Source: Exobasidium rhododendri (Eukaryota; Basidiomycota; Exobasidiomycetes; Exobasidiales; Exobasidiaceae). From it: a stretch of DNA of 64,000 nucleotides. The notes below the pieces were generated by a model that was not told the origin of the DNA, did not search any database, and was given only the letters and a program-made list of their open reading frames with translations. This document shows, one piece after another, positions 10,094-22,461 of this stretch; within the stretch, counting starts at the first letter, position 1; every line of letters starts with the position of its first letter. The position numbers and the translations under genes are program-made. The stretch lies in the NCBI GenBank assembly GCA_026210745.1, contig CP110631.1, positions 4,588,001 to 4,652,000 on the forward strand. Direction: 5' to 3'.

Positions 10094-13000
10094 CTAGTAA
10101 GGGATCCCATTCTGCAGCTTTTGAATTGCATCATACGCGGTGGCACGTCTGTTATTATAGGCGTCTTCTACCAGTGCCACAGCATGAGCGGCTGCTTGCC
10201 TTTCGTCCAGATGTGGTACGAATCTGCTTCTCAATTCATCGAAAGTCTCCATCCCTTTGAAACAGGGCAATTCTGTACCGTACATCAATCTACTTGCTGC
10301 AATCAGCTCTTCCGTGTACGGTCGCAAGGCCAAGAATCCCTTGACGAACAGTTCACTGAACATCTTATATCCTTGACTATTCTTTCCACCCATCAGTTCG
10401 GCAAACTCTAGACTGAACTTGAAGCTGTACGGTTCGAATTTCATTCCGCCTGGTCCAATGCAGAAACAGAAGCCGAAATCAATGTGAACGACATGACCTT
10501 CTGCGTCAAACATGATGTTGCCACCGTGTCGATCCCGCAGTTGATAGAGATGACAAGCAAGCGAATAACCTGCCATACTCTTAATGAAGTTGAGTCGAGC
10601 TTGTTGATAGCTGATGCTGTCCACATTGCCGAAGCGGGTCAGGTAGAATGCGTTGAGGTTGTTCACTTGCGCTCTACCCATCTCATCACGGCTCGTCGAA
10701 TTAGGCACAACGTCAATGACTCCACATCCAGGTGCGGTAGCGGTGACTCTATACGGGTAGACGTACAAATCCAAGCCGCTACCCTGCCAGATATTCTTGA
10801 GCATGGCAATGGATTGCAGGATAAGAACGTCCTGTCGACAGTCATCTCCTACTTTGAAGATGGCCGACTGCCAGACATCTCTTCCCACTTTGTTCTCCTT
10901 GAGGGGAATAGCGTCGTCATCTCCTGCGTTGTTCTGACCCGAACTCACGTCTTGATCGCCATCCACTTCGATATCACGATGCACCTTGAACGTGGCCATG
11001 AACGGTGCTTTTGCGTGGGACTGTAGAGGTCTACCTGATTTGCGTGCCAAGTCGATCACGACACCATCTGCGTTACTAGGCAAGTACACGCCCTTCTTCA
11101 CTTCAATCTTTGCCATCTCTTCATCAATCTTGGCCTTCTTTTCTGCTTTACTCTTCTTGATGTACGGCTTCAACTTGCCAGAAATGCTCGTGACAGCATC
11201 GAAGAAGCCAAATTCTCGATCGTAGAAGTCTTTTGCTTGGCCGGACAGTGCTTCCACGATAGAAGTGGTCATTCTGTCCAACGTCGGCTTCATCGGATCT
11301 TCCTCCTCCGCATCGTCACCTCGATAGCTATTCGCCTTCATGTTCCAGATGATTTGATGACAGAATAGTTGCGAAATCTTGGAGGTTTCAAAGATGAACT
11401 GTTCGACATACCCATACTTGTCATCTCGCAAAGCCTGCACAACCTGCGGAACATAGAAGAAGGTCAAGTCGACAGGGTGTTGTTCCAAGGTTCGCATGGC
11501 GTATTGTAGTAAGAAAGGGTGATTTTCAAATTCAGATTGGAACAAGAGGATAGCCTCCACAGGAGTGATGGCTGCCCAGTAGAGTAGCCAACGCAAATCG
11601 GTGCCTTCCTTCAGAGCCATAGAAAGGTGACCTTCCACCAACAGCTCAAGGGCATCAGAGCAGCCTACCACCTTGTACGGCTGAGATCGAACGAGCAAAC
11701 CAATCTCCTTACGCACAGATGCATGTTTGAATCTGCGCACCATCTGAACCGCTACTCTTGGCTCCACCTTCCAAGCCAGACGGACCATCTGCGTCCACTT
11801 CGAATCATCCATTTTACGATTCAGGTCACCAACAAAGTCTTTACCCCTTGAATTATCCTGCAATGGATTGTTCCATACGGTGAATCTGCTCAATTCATCT
11901 TCGAGCAGCAGTTGAAGCAGCGTTCTTCTGTCATTGAACAGATAGGCAGCGTTGGCGACATCCAAGTGACCAGGCAATCGGATCGCTTTCATCGACGGTG
12001 GAAAGGACGTAATGATGAATTGAGCTCTCATGTGATCATTATGAAGCAAGGAGAGCAGTTGAGACAGCAATTGCATCTCAGCAGCAATCTGAAGCCGATT
12101 GCTACCGTATGACCATTGAGGCGGCACTGCGAACCAGTCGAAAGCAAGTTGATACAAGGCATGACGGATTTGGAATTCCACAAGTCCATCCAATCGACTG
12201 CTCTGGATCACCTTGAATCCAAACAAGACGAGCGCAAATCGCACTTCCCTCGAGAGCGGATGTGTGCTCATCGTATTGATCGCAGCAGCCGAACGTTGAA
12301 GAAGTCGAACGATGGCTAGGACCATAGAAGGATCACGGTAGCGGAACGCTTCGAATCGACTGGAGATCAACTGGACCAAGGTGAGATGGGGCATAAACTG
12401 TCTGGTGGCTCTTTCCCTTTCCTTTGTAATGGCAATTCGATCAGATGGTGACATTTCCGTCTTTTGCGTCAGGGGATGTTTGCTAGTGTGGGATTGCGAG
12501 AATAGACCTTTCCTTTCCTTGACAGTGGTGCTCCAGCCTAGCGTTATCTCCACCATGATCTTGGTCTCCACGACAGGTCGTTCGCCAATGATCCAGTTCC
12601 AGACATGACTGGCGGTGGAGATGGCGGAAGGAGTAAAGATTCGAATAGGGATAGATACAATATAGTGCAGCAGATCGTAGTTGGGCTCCGGTAGGGCGAC
12701 GGCAAGAGCGGCTGATCGGTAGAGCAGTCTTCTAAGCTGAGAAAAGGGAATCGTCTTTACGGGCGTGCTGTTGAGACCGGTAGCAATCTCCTCCAGTTGA
12801 CTTTGAACACTCTCCACGCTTCGGGCGGAGAATGCACTGGAAGGATCCTTTTGTAGCTCCACGACCCCTCTTGTGAGAGCCAGGTGTATGCCGGTCATTT
12901 CACCGAGGTAGGTCGACTTTGCTGTCAACTCATTCACGAACCCGCTGCTGACGTCGGCGTTCCAGCCGCCCAAATTTGGTAGAAAGACGTCCTGCACACA

Positions 13001-16000
13001 AGAATTGGCAGAAGGCAGAGATCTTGCAAACTCGACGGCGACAGACTTGCCCAATTCGGTGGAGAGGGGCAGGTGAGCGTCGTCAAAGGTACCGAGATAC
13101 CGCTGAAGGATTCCTTGCAGTTCCACAGGCGCCCTTCCCAGCAACGATTTCATGTAGAGGCGAGTCCTCTCCAAGAAGCGAGTCAAGATCTCACCACGTT
13201 GAGGATACGAATCTGTCAAGTCAAATTCGATGTTGGCCCGCTCTGACCTGAAGTGGTAGACTGGGTAGTACTCATCCTTGTATTGACCTTCACAGCCTTG
13301 TCGAAGTAGCGTGAGCATTTCCAACATGCAAACGACCACCTCTGAATCACACAGCAATGAAGGGTAGGCCGTGATGAGTCGATCTAGGAATCGTCGAGAA
13401 ACATTCCGAACTTTCTCCACCCGATGGCAGCATCCTAGCAACAGATTCTTCACCTCCGAAGTAACGCGAGGCTCCAAGGCATGGTCGTTTGTTTGGCCTG
13501 CAAGGTCCTCGATGTACGAGCCAATCACCTTGTCAGCAATTGCTTCCATGGACCCTACCAATGCGCTCGTGTTGAGACCTTCATTGACAAAGTACCACAG
13601 GATCATGGACGGCATTCCCATGCTACTTCGCATGCACTCGAGGTTGTAGATGGTGTTGAGGAAAGTGACCTGAGGAAAGGCCAGGCTGTGGATCTCTCGA
13701 GCGTGACTAGGAATGAGTGTGCTGAGAACCTTGCGTTGACCGTCCAAAGCACCACTGGAGTAGTCTCGCTTCAAGACAGAGTTGAACGATAAGTCACTCT
13801 CTAGGTAGTTGTTTGCCAGTTCTGGGACTAGCGTGGGCGTCTTGATGGCGATGATGCCCAATGCATCTGCTATGACATTCGATGCTGGGCTTCCCTCTCC
13901 CACGGTAGAGCGGCGTGTCGGCTTCTGCTGATGCGTCGAAAGACCAAAGATGACGGCAAGGAACCACATGCTACGAAACAGGCTGACCGTCTCCACAGTG
14001 GGTACCAACTGAGGATTCACATCTGCATGCGACAGGATGGTCGAAAGAACAGGTAAGAGACCTTGCAAGTCCCCTTTGAGCTCTGCTTCCTCTGCGCTCG
14101 CAGTCCGACCGGCTGCCGACAAGCTTTGCAACTGCATGCCCTTTTCAGCAAAGAGGTTCAGTATCTCGACGACGTAAATTTCTTTCCTTCCCATTTGACC
14201 GCCATCCGATACATTCTCTTCCTCACCATCGACGTCTTTAGACGCTTCTTCGTAATCATCGCTCTCTTTGAGTCTTCCCAAGCCACTAGCGAGACGCAGT
14301 TGGGCACCTTGCACTATCGCACCCGTGTTGTGAAACGTTCCTCCTTGTGTGGCAGAGCGCGAACTTTGGCTGAAGGCGCGGATGACATCGATGAAAGCTT
14401 GCTTGGGTCCGACCAACGCAAGGGAAACAACATTGTTGAGGATGGCCGCTTCGGTGAATTCGTCAGCGGAACGCAGTCGTTGCAAAAGAAGAGAGATGGT
14501 CAAGGCAATCACATCCTTCTTGCCCACTTCCAAAGCTAGTCTAGCTACCATAGCCACCGTATTGACGCTGACGAGACGTCTCTGATCTTCCGTCTTTGCG
14601 TGGAAAGCTCCACTTGGGGAATGCGTCATTCCGCCAGAGCTGAAGTCCCTTCCCACCACTGCTCGAGAGATGCCGCTTCGTACCGACAGTGCTCTACCGG
14701 CTGCCCCACCACCGCCGCCAATGCCATTCCCTGCGACAGCTCCGTGCGTTCCCACACCCGACTGACTGCCAAGGTTGTTCAACAGCGTGTAGATAGTCGA
14801 GACAGCAAGGTCATCACCGGGTTGTATGGTAACACAAGTCGCTAGGCATCTAGCTGCCAAAGCCAGGACGGGAGATGGCACTGCTGCTCTTCCAACAGTG
14901 AGCTCGAACATCGACAAGGGAGCAGTGGCGAATCGTCGAAGTTGCGTCGTCATAGGCATGACCAATTTGGGGAAATTGCGGACGAGCAAAGAAGTGCTCT
15001 GAAGTGCTGCTCCTTGAACGAGAGGTTCAAACACAAAGGCAGAATCGCTAAGAAGGGAACGAATGCGCACCAACGTGTGTCCATCCACGGAAGAAGTCGA
15101 GAATTGTGATTGAGCAACAGAAGCCAAAGCGCTCAATTTCAACGATTCACTGAGTATCTCGAGTGCATAGACGTCGACGAATAGCTCCCCACTTTTCGTG
15201 CCTTCGCTCTCTACAAATCGCTGAAGATTATGGAAAGTACGACCAGCAAGATGAATAGCGGAGGTGATACCAGCAAGCGTAGTAGTCGTTCCAATTGCTG
15301 CCTTTCTTCCATTCCCGATCAAGGCAGGTAAGACCGAAAGGAAGCCAGAAGTACCGCTTACACCGTCTCCAAGCGCGGTAGAATTCTGAACTCGAACAGC
15401 GTGTTGCAACAATGACTTCCACGCCAAGCGAGTGGTGTCAGTCTCTCCCTGGGCATCTAAGATGGAATCTGATACGGAATCCCTTCTTTCAGAAGCTTGT
15501 TCAGATCTTCCATTCGAGTTCTTCGCCGGCAACGGACGAGCATGAACAGCCAATGACTGAGCCAAAATGGTTCCTAAGCTCTCGACTATTGCACACAAAA
15601 CAAAGAATCCAGAAAGAGGTCGGCCAGCCTGACGGTAGTGAGCAAGTATGGCCAGTCGATAATTGTAAGCATCTTCATCATCTGTTTCGATGAATTTGTC
15701 TTGCAAGTCTTCCTCTTCGCCGCCATCATCTGCCTCTTCATCTCCAGAGAAGAACGTGTCGACGCTCCCATCGGAACGTGCATCATCGTCGTCGTCACGA
15801 AGTCGAACAGTTGCAGTCTTGGGCTTGCGACGAGTGGCACGATCAGCTTGTTCCAACGTTGCTTGCTGTTCCGGCAAAATAAGAAGAGCTTCATTCAGTC
15901 TTCGGAGATTAGGGTTAGAGGCCGTAAAGGAGGAAATCGTGGTCGTCAAACGAGCGAATTCTTCAAGAGACCAAGGAAAGCTGACGCTGGAAATGGCCCG

Positions 16001-16615
16001 ATAGAACCCATTAAATTTGGGAGCAGTGCAAGTCGAAATCATGTGAGCATCTTGTCCAGCTCCACCTAGTATGCTGATGAGCTTCTCAGCAAGACTGATC
16101 ACATGTCCAACACATTGAATGCGATGCTGAGGAGCATTGTCAGCAATCCGAAGCAGGCTTGTCGTACAGGCGAACGCGAGCTGATCCGGAAGAGGCCAGT
16201 CTACCAGATTCAGTTCCTCTTCCACATTTATGCTGGGCAATTCAGTTGCAGCAGCAAAGAGCTGATTAAGGACAGGGACCAAGTGCTGATCGTTTGCGTC
16301 ACGAGTCGAGTGATTGGTTGAAGAGGACGCAGAGGAAATCGATGAGGCAAAAGATGCCAGTGCAATTTGCGTGCGAGCAGCCGAGGCAGTCTAAATAAAA
16401 GCATCGTTGGAGTCAGTGCCACGAGTCGGCCCATTTGTAGCATCTTCCTCGCAAGCCTAACTCACCAACAAGGACGACTTGGAAGATGTCGAGCCGATGC
16501 CAAAGACGGACGCATAGTCACCTTCTGTAAGCTTATTCTGCGAGGCTCCTTCGGCAAGGTTGGAGGCGAGATCCAGCAAGATCAGCTGGTGAGTTGGGAG
16601 ATCAAGCACATCCAT
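10094..16615 (-). CDS. STT4: Phosphatidylinositol 4-kinase type III alpha
   Basis: Exon 1 (16615-16466, starting MDVLDLPTHQ) and exon 2 (16390-10094) join in phase 0 to give 2148 residues. The main frame also shows a TTG 'start' at 16282, which is internal. The C-terminal PI3/4-kinase domain is clear: VGDDCRQDVLILQ, APGCGVIDVVPNS, the catalytic loop DRHGGNIM near residue 2003, and HIDFGFCF at about 2019-2026. A lipid-kinase-unique PIK helical region precedes it, and the long N-terminal half is alpha-solenoid-like. Stt4/PI4KA makes PI4P at the plasma membrane, feeding Mss4 and the PKC/actin pathways. The gene is head-to-head with a Sac2-type phosphatase expected to remove the same phosphate. 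The upstream limit of exon 1 is the least certain point. Confidence 0.94.
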
Positions 16616-16927
16616 GACGGGAGCGCTTTTATGATGAGAAGGAAAGGAAGATCCGGACAATGAAGCAGGTCCGGCGATCAAAGAAAAGGAGCTGGGATGG
16701 CTTTGCAAAAGTATTTGTACGGCAAGTTGAAGTGGGGCTCTTAGCGCCAATTACAATCCAAAATAGAACAAGTCGCCCTTTCTGAAAGCACATCACCTAA
16801 TCTGGATCTCTCTGTAGAATATTAAGAAAGTGGTCCGTGTCAAGGAATTGGGAAAGGCGAAGAAGTCAAGCAGCCCCTTACAATTTATCGCAACTCGCCT
16901 CCACAACCGAACGAGTCGTGAACACCC
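16616..16927. promoter_or_regulatory. Shared upstream region of STT4 (-) and the Sac2-type phosphatase (+)
   Basis: 312 bp between the two start codons. The proximal ~135 bp is open in the STT4 frame but lacks an ATG, so I treat it as leader. No repeats. This is a candidate bidirectional promoter for opposing lipid enzymes. Confidence 0.45.
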
Positions 16928-19900
16928 ATGAAGGCCTTTTTGGGGGGTACCGCTAGTGGTGGTGAAGGCGGCAGCTCCAAGTACAGCCTCCCTCCTTTTC
17001 CTCATCCGCTCCCTGAACGGAGTCTCTCATTGCACTGCTCACCCGAAGGTCTATTTATTGTTCCGGCGCGACCAGCTCATAAGGTGACTTCATCTGGCAG
17101 CTTTCGACAGCATCAATCTCCTCGAACGTCCATCACCAGCATCACGGAAGACGTCGCCTCGGATCTTAAGCTGGCTACACGCAAAGACGCAGCAGCTACT
17201 GCAAGTGCTTCGTCGGAGTGGCCGGCTGCAAAGATCTCCTGGGGCAAGAAAGGAGAGGTGCGGGCTGCAAGCAGTGCAGAGTTGAAGCGGATACCGAAAG
17301 AAGAAGACATCGTGTGCTACGGTATTGTAGGACTACTGGAGTTGTTCAATGGTGAGGAATCAGGCTTGGCATTCGAGAGAAATATGGGTCAATCTTTTGA
17401 CATTTCTCCCCTTCCCTCCCCCCCCCTTTCAAAGACTCCTATCTGCTTGTCGTCACATCACGGACATTTTCAGGAGACTTCCTTCACACCAGTCGGCCAG
17501 TGTACAAGTGTACCGGTGTTCTCGTCATCCCTCTGTCGTATGAAAAGGCCAAGAATGTCATCAAAACAGAAGCACAGCGGCAACAGAAGAGTCTGGCCAC
17601 GCTGGTGAAGAATACAAAGCTAAGCACGTCCTATCCGTCCGATGATGATGATGATGATGATGATGACGACGACGACGAGAGCCTAGAAGATGGGGACGAT
17701 GTTGTGACACCGAGCGTCATCTCCAGACACAGCTTTCTTGACGCTGCGAAGGATGCCCGAGTGGGGCTTGCAACACTCAAGCCAGGCATGAGGGAGCTTC
17801 GTCTTCAACAACCACACGGAGAGGAGACCACCGTTGTACCTCAAGGGTCCATCCTCCTCTCACCCCCCCAAACAGAAACCCAGGCTCCTCAACTATCGGC
17901 AGATGAACAGTGGCACGAAGCTACAAAGGCCGAATTGGAGGAGAAAGTAATCAAGGAGACCGCACGGCAATATGCGCGGGGAGAAATGTGGTTCACGTAT
18001 GACTTCGACCTGACCACACCCCTACAGCGCAAACAAGATAAGCTAGACACAGGAATAAGAGGAAAGTTCAGCACCACCACCACCACCACCAAGGGGATAC
18101 AGTCTCAGATTCCCCTTGCCGAACCATCGCCTACGTTACCACTTTGGCGGCGAGCTGACTCTCGATTTTGGCACAACGAGTATATCAGCAAGAGCTTTGT
18201 CGAAGCTGGCCTCCACGGACTGGTGCTTCCCATGATGCAAGGCTACTTTCAAGTCACTTCCCTTCCTCTAAATCTAGAGCAAGGATCTGCTTCTGATGGC
18301 GTTGCTGATGTGGCAGGCGATGCGATGGATGCTGTCAGCGAGGCCGCCTCAGCCGTGCGAGTAGAAGCACAACTTCTCATTGTCTCTCGTCGATCCAAGG
18401 AGCGTGCAGGACTTCGATATCAGAGAAGAGGGGTGAACGAGAAGGGTCAAGTTGCAAATTATGTCGAGACAGAGCAGATTCTCTACATCAAACGAAGCGA
18501 TGGAGAGCAGCATGTCCTGAGCTTTGTCCAATTTCGAGGCAGCATTCCACTGTACTGGAAGCAAGACCCTTTCAGCATGAAACCACCACCGAATCTGGAG
18601 AGAAACGCAGCAGAGAACAAACTGGCGAGTGCAAAGCATTTCGAAGCACAGGTTGCCAAGTATGAAAAGGTGATTTGCGTCAACTTGGCCGAGCAGCATG
18701 GCAAAGAAGGTGCCATCACCAAGGCATACAAGGAAGCCGTGGAAGGGTTTGGCACAGACAGTGTACAGTACAAAGCGTTCGACTTCCACGAAGAATGCAA
18801 AGGGATGAAGTTTGAGAATGTCAATAGATTGTTGGACGAGCTCAAAGACAGCGAATTAGAAGCTATGGGCTTCTTTTGGAAGATTTCTGGACGAGCAGCG
18901 TTGCAAGGTGAAGAGGTCCTCAGTCGCCAAAAGTCGGCCTTTCGAGTCTCATGTTTGGATTGTCTCGATCGTACCAATGTAGTGCAATCTGCCTTTGGTA
19001 GGTACATGCTTTCAGTGCAGCTGAAGATGCTGGACATTCACCGACAAGACGTCAAGGATGAAGACTTTGATTTTGCCTTTAATGACTCATGGGCCAACAA
19101 TGGAGATATGATCAGTCAAATCTATGCAGGAACTCGAGCTTTGAAGGGCGACTTTACTCGAACAGGCAAGCGAAATTTGATCGGCATGATGAACGATGCG
19201 ACCAACAGTGTCTATCGTATGGTACAAGGAGCGGTCACGGACTTTTTCAAACAGACTGTCATTGATTTCCAATACGGTCAAACCTCCCTAGCTGCCTTGG
19301 AAAGGTACAATGACAATTTGGCCGCTCAGGACCCCTCGGAAGGTCATCGACTAGCTCGAGTTCGTGGGAATGCCATTGAAAGTTGCGCGAGAGAGATCCT
19401 CATCGAAGAGGAGAAATTAGTCGTCGGATGGACTCTCTTCTCTCCCATCGAGCCCAATCGAATCGAATCACCAAGATTGGAGGAGAAGGTCTTGCTGCTG
19501 ACCACAAAGGCTCTCTACGTGTGTGGGTACGACTTTACCGTTGAGAAGCTGGTAGAGTTCTCGAAGATAAAGCTGGGCGATGTGACCGGCATAAAGAGAG
19601 GAGTGTACATCATATCGCCAAACGAAGGCTACCATCCTGAGAATCACTGGGGCTTGCTCATCAACTACCTAACGGAAGAGAGGAGGCTGAACACATCGTC
19701 TATGAAGAACGTCCCCCCGACTTCTGCTACTCCATCTACCACCAACTTTGTCGCCTTCCGCGCAATCGTCGACGAGTATGCATCATCATCGCCTGCCAGT
19801 GTGTTGCCGAAGCAGCCGCCATCAAGCTCAGCGAGCAAATGGAGTCTGTTCGGTCGAGAGGCACGTAGTAGCAGCCAGACAGCCGAGCAAAAGCAGTACT

Positions 19901-20103
19901 CTCAAGGACCATTCACATCCCACACTCTAGTTGATCAGATTGTCTCTACGATCGTACATCAGTGTGTAGAAGCGGGAGCTTGTGAGAATGACGATGTCGA
20001 TTTCGTCAAGGAGGAGACGATCCAGAGCCTTGCACAGGCCAAAGCCAATGCTTCCCTCTTTGCTCCGCTATTGGAAGGATTGAAGCGAAGGCTGTGGCTT
20101 TGA
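16928..20103 (+). CDS. Sac-domain phosphoinositide phosphatase of the Sac2/INPP5F type
   Basis: Exons 16928-17351 and 17435-20103 join in phase 1 and rebuild NDSYLLVVTSRTFSGDF, a Sac-domain block, giving 1030 residues. The catalytic CX5R(T) loop is CLDCLDRTN, with Cys at ~648 and Arg at ~654, preceded by the RGSIPLYWKQ motif. After the Sac domain comes an hSac2/INPP5F homology region (about residues 770-890: ESCAREILIEEEKLVVGWTLFSP, VTGIKRGVYIISP), which marks the Sac2 branch rather than Sac1, Fig4 or synaptojanin. No membrane segment is seen. INPP5F removes the 4-phosphate of PI4P on endosomes. A 12-residue Asp tract and acidic linker interrupt the N-terminal part of the Sac fold. The gene is divergent from STT4. 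Confidence 0.9.
17641..17676 (+). repeat. GAT/GAC microsatellite coding for 12 Asp
   Basis: Eight GAT followed by four GAC triplets, in frame in the Sac2-type gene, encode an uninterrupted Asp run leading into ESLEDGDD. Such triplet tracts are prone to length change between strains. Confidence 0.9.
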
Positions 20104-20237
20104 CCTGGGGTCTACCTTTTCCCCCTCTTCGCCTGGCTTGATGATGAGCAAGTCACACGTGTAACACCTCCTTATAGGGATCGAGACAATGACGGTGTGT
20201 GCAATGATACCAAGGACGGACGGACGTACGTACACTG

Positions 20238-22232
20238 CTAGGGTAGAAAGGTGATTCTCTCGTCGCCGTAGTAATGGAGGAGGATGTTTTTGAAGCCATC
20301 TCGCGCCCAAAATGCCTGTCTTTCCTTCTGAGATCCAATGCGATCCAATGCATGAGCAGGGCCTACCTTTTCCGTCCAAGTGATATTGTCGCCCAGCTTT
20401 TGCTCGCATACTGGTATATATGCCTCATCATCGTACGCTACGGTGGCAGCTTTCGAAATTGGCGTCTTCGAGCCAAGAGTGGGAAAGCGCCCGATTGTGA
20501 AAAGGTGACAGTCTTCTTCTGCATTTGGTTTGCTTGCGTGATTCATGTCATTCAAAGCTGTCCAAGGTGCTTCCTGTCGTGAGAAGCGTCCGACTGATCG
20601 CATCAAAGTGAGACTTAAAGCCTGCTCTTGCGTTGTGAAGCCCTCTGTCGCGGAACAATGAGCTCTACTGTCCTTTCCTGGATATCCTTGTCGCTTAAAT
20701 ATTCTCCTCTCTGTGCCGTCGTTGCCAAATACAAATGCCACCTCCGCTGTGTGTGCGGCTCCACACATTTGCAGCAGATCTACAGTCCCCTCTGTAGATG
20801 TACCAAACTGCGAAACTTTGGAAGGTCGATGAGCAAAGAGATATCCATAAGCTGGGACCTTTTGTTGATTTGCTAGTTGCAGCATCAAGGATCGGATAGG
20901 CGCTTGAAAGAGTACGTCACCAGAGTAACCAGCGCAGGCTGCAAAGCAATCTTCCCGATCCTTTGCATGCTCTACGCCATACAGTCGATTCACCCACGGC
21001 AGTATCGAAGGGTGAAAGCCGAATGCGTGATGCTGTAATGCTTGAGGTGATTGAACGGTCATGTTGAAGATCGAACCTTCATCTGCGCAGTAGCCTAGCA
21101 GGATTCCTTTTTGGCCGTTTCGAAGCTGATCAGACGAAGGCAGTCCTCTTGTAGCTCTTTCAAGGAAGTCTGTGCCTACAAAGACACCATCCCAGACCGG
21201 GCCGAAAAGAGACTGCGACTCGAGGGTGAGCTGACCTTGGTCGTGATCCATTCGCCGGTCAGGTCGTCCATTGGAAGCATCAATGCGATACTCTGTCCGA
21301 GGTCGTCGACCAGGAAGTGCAGACGAGATTGTCAAGAGATCTTCTGCCGAAGCTTTGTACATCTTCTCCAACTTCTCCTCATCTGTGGCAGTAGGCGCGA
21401 CTTCTAGCTTGCTGACAATCGTATCAAAAGTGGCTTGTGCTGATGGAATTGTTCGAGGCAGTACGCTGATGGCAGTTCCACTTTCTAATATCGCTCTTGC
21501 AAACAGATTTGGCGGTGTTTCTGTGCTCAAGATTAAATAGTGAATCATGATAGAGCCGGCAGATTCTCCAAAAGCAGTGACGTTGTCGCTATCTCCTCCA
21601 AAAGCACTTATATTCTCTTGAATCCACTCCAGACCAGCAATCACATCCCAAGCTCCATAATTTCCGGTGCCTTCACTTTGCGATTGATCAGCCAGCTCTC
21701 TCGATCCTAAAAATCCGAATACGCCTACTCGGTACGACAGTGTCACGACAATGCACCCAGTCTCATTGCATAAGCGAGCACCGTCGAATCCAGCTTGTGA
21801 AGCAGATCCAAAAACGAACGATCCTCCGTATATCCAAACTAAGACTGGCAAGTTCCTGCTGCTGCTGCTCTCTTTGATTTCGTTCGGTACCCAGAAATTC
21901 AAGTATAGGCAATCTTCGCTGATAGTGCTCTCTCCTTCCTCATCGAGCAGGGTATCCCTGCGTGGTATCGACAAAAACTCTGGCATTCGCAAGTCTTGCA
22001 TAGGGTCACCCTTCCATTCTGATTGCCGGATTCCCTTGCTCTTCCATGACGGTGCTGGTTTCTGTGGTCTCTTCCAACGTAGAGACCCTATCGGCGGCTC
22101 AGCAAAGGGTATTCCAAGGTAGGCTGTCACGCTTGACTCTTGGCAATCTGCGTCCGCCTCGCTGAATTTGCAGAGAGGTACTTTGATCCCATTGATGAAG
22201 CCTTGAGAAGGGATCTCGATCGAGCTCATCAT
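20238..22232 (-). CDS. Type-B carboxylesterase/lipase family protein
   Basis: Single exon, 664 residues from the ATG at 22232; the frame opens 21 codons earlier at a GTG. The alpha/beta-hydrolase features of the family are present: YLGIPFAEPPIGSLRW near the N-terminus, SEDCLYLNFWVP, the nucleophile elbow FGESAGSIMIH (GxSxG), an acidic residue in CADEGSIFN, and the His block GAAHTAEVAFVFGN. There is no signal peptide or membrane segment, unlike many secreted fungal members, so it is probably intracellular unless an upstream exon exists. The substrate cannot be told from sequence. It converges on the Sac2-type gene, 134 bp stop to stop. Confidence 0.9.
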   Translation of the reverse strand: MMSSIEIPSQGFINGIKVPLCKFSEADADCQESSVTAYLGIPFAEPPIGSLRWKRPQKPAPSWKSKGIRQSEWKGDPMQDLRMPEFLSIPRRDTLLDEEGESTISEDCLYLNFWVPNEIKESSSSRNLPVLVWIYGGSFVFGSASQAGFDGARLCNETGCIVVTLSYRVGVFGFLGSRELADQSQSEGTGNYGAWDVIAGLEWIQENISAFGGDSDNVTAFGESAGSIMIHYLILSTETPPNLFARAILESGTAISVLPRTIPSAQATFDTIVSKLEVAPTATDEEKLEKMYKASAEDLLTISSALPGRRPRTEYRIDASNGRPDRRMDHDQGQLTLESQSLFGPVWDGVFVGTDFLERATRGLPSSDQLRNGQKGILLGYCADEGSIFNMTVQSPQALQHHAFGFHPSILPWVNRLYGVEHAKDREDCFAACAGYSGDVLFQAPIRSLMLQLANQQKVPAYGYLFAHRPSKVSQFGTSTEGTVDLLQMCGAAHTAEVAFVFGNDGTERRIFKRQGYPGKDSRAHCSATEGFTTQEQALSLTLMRSVGRFSRQEAPWTALNDMNHASKPNAEEDCHLFTIGRFPTLGSKTPISKAATVAYDDEAYIPVCEQKLGDNITWTEKVGPAHALDRIGSQKERQAFWARDGFKNILLHYYGDERITFLP

Positions 22233-22461
22233 AGGATGTATGCGTGGCTTCTCGATGCTCGATGTTGCAAGGCAGGCAGCCTGTGCAAGCGTCACACTGA
22301 AGTGTGTATACTACTACCTTATGCCCACCACTATGAAAATATAACCCGCTCAAAGAAAACCGCTGCACTAAGAGATTGCAACCAAACGCGCTATGTTGTG
22401 CGTTCTTAGTGCTAGGATAAGTCAAGCACGGACTTTCCTGTTCGTCGTATTTATCACACCT

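Noticed and set aside
15900-15920. GATTAGGGTTAGAGG and a similar GATTAGGGTTACC near 59890, resembling telomere repeats
   Set aside because: Single or double units inside coding sequence of STT4 and MetAP2; chance occurrences, not interstitial telomere arrays.
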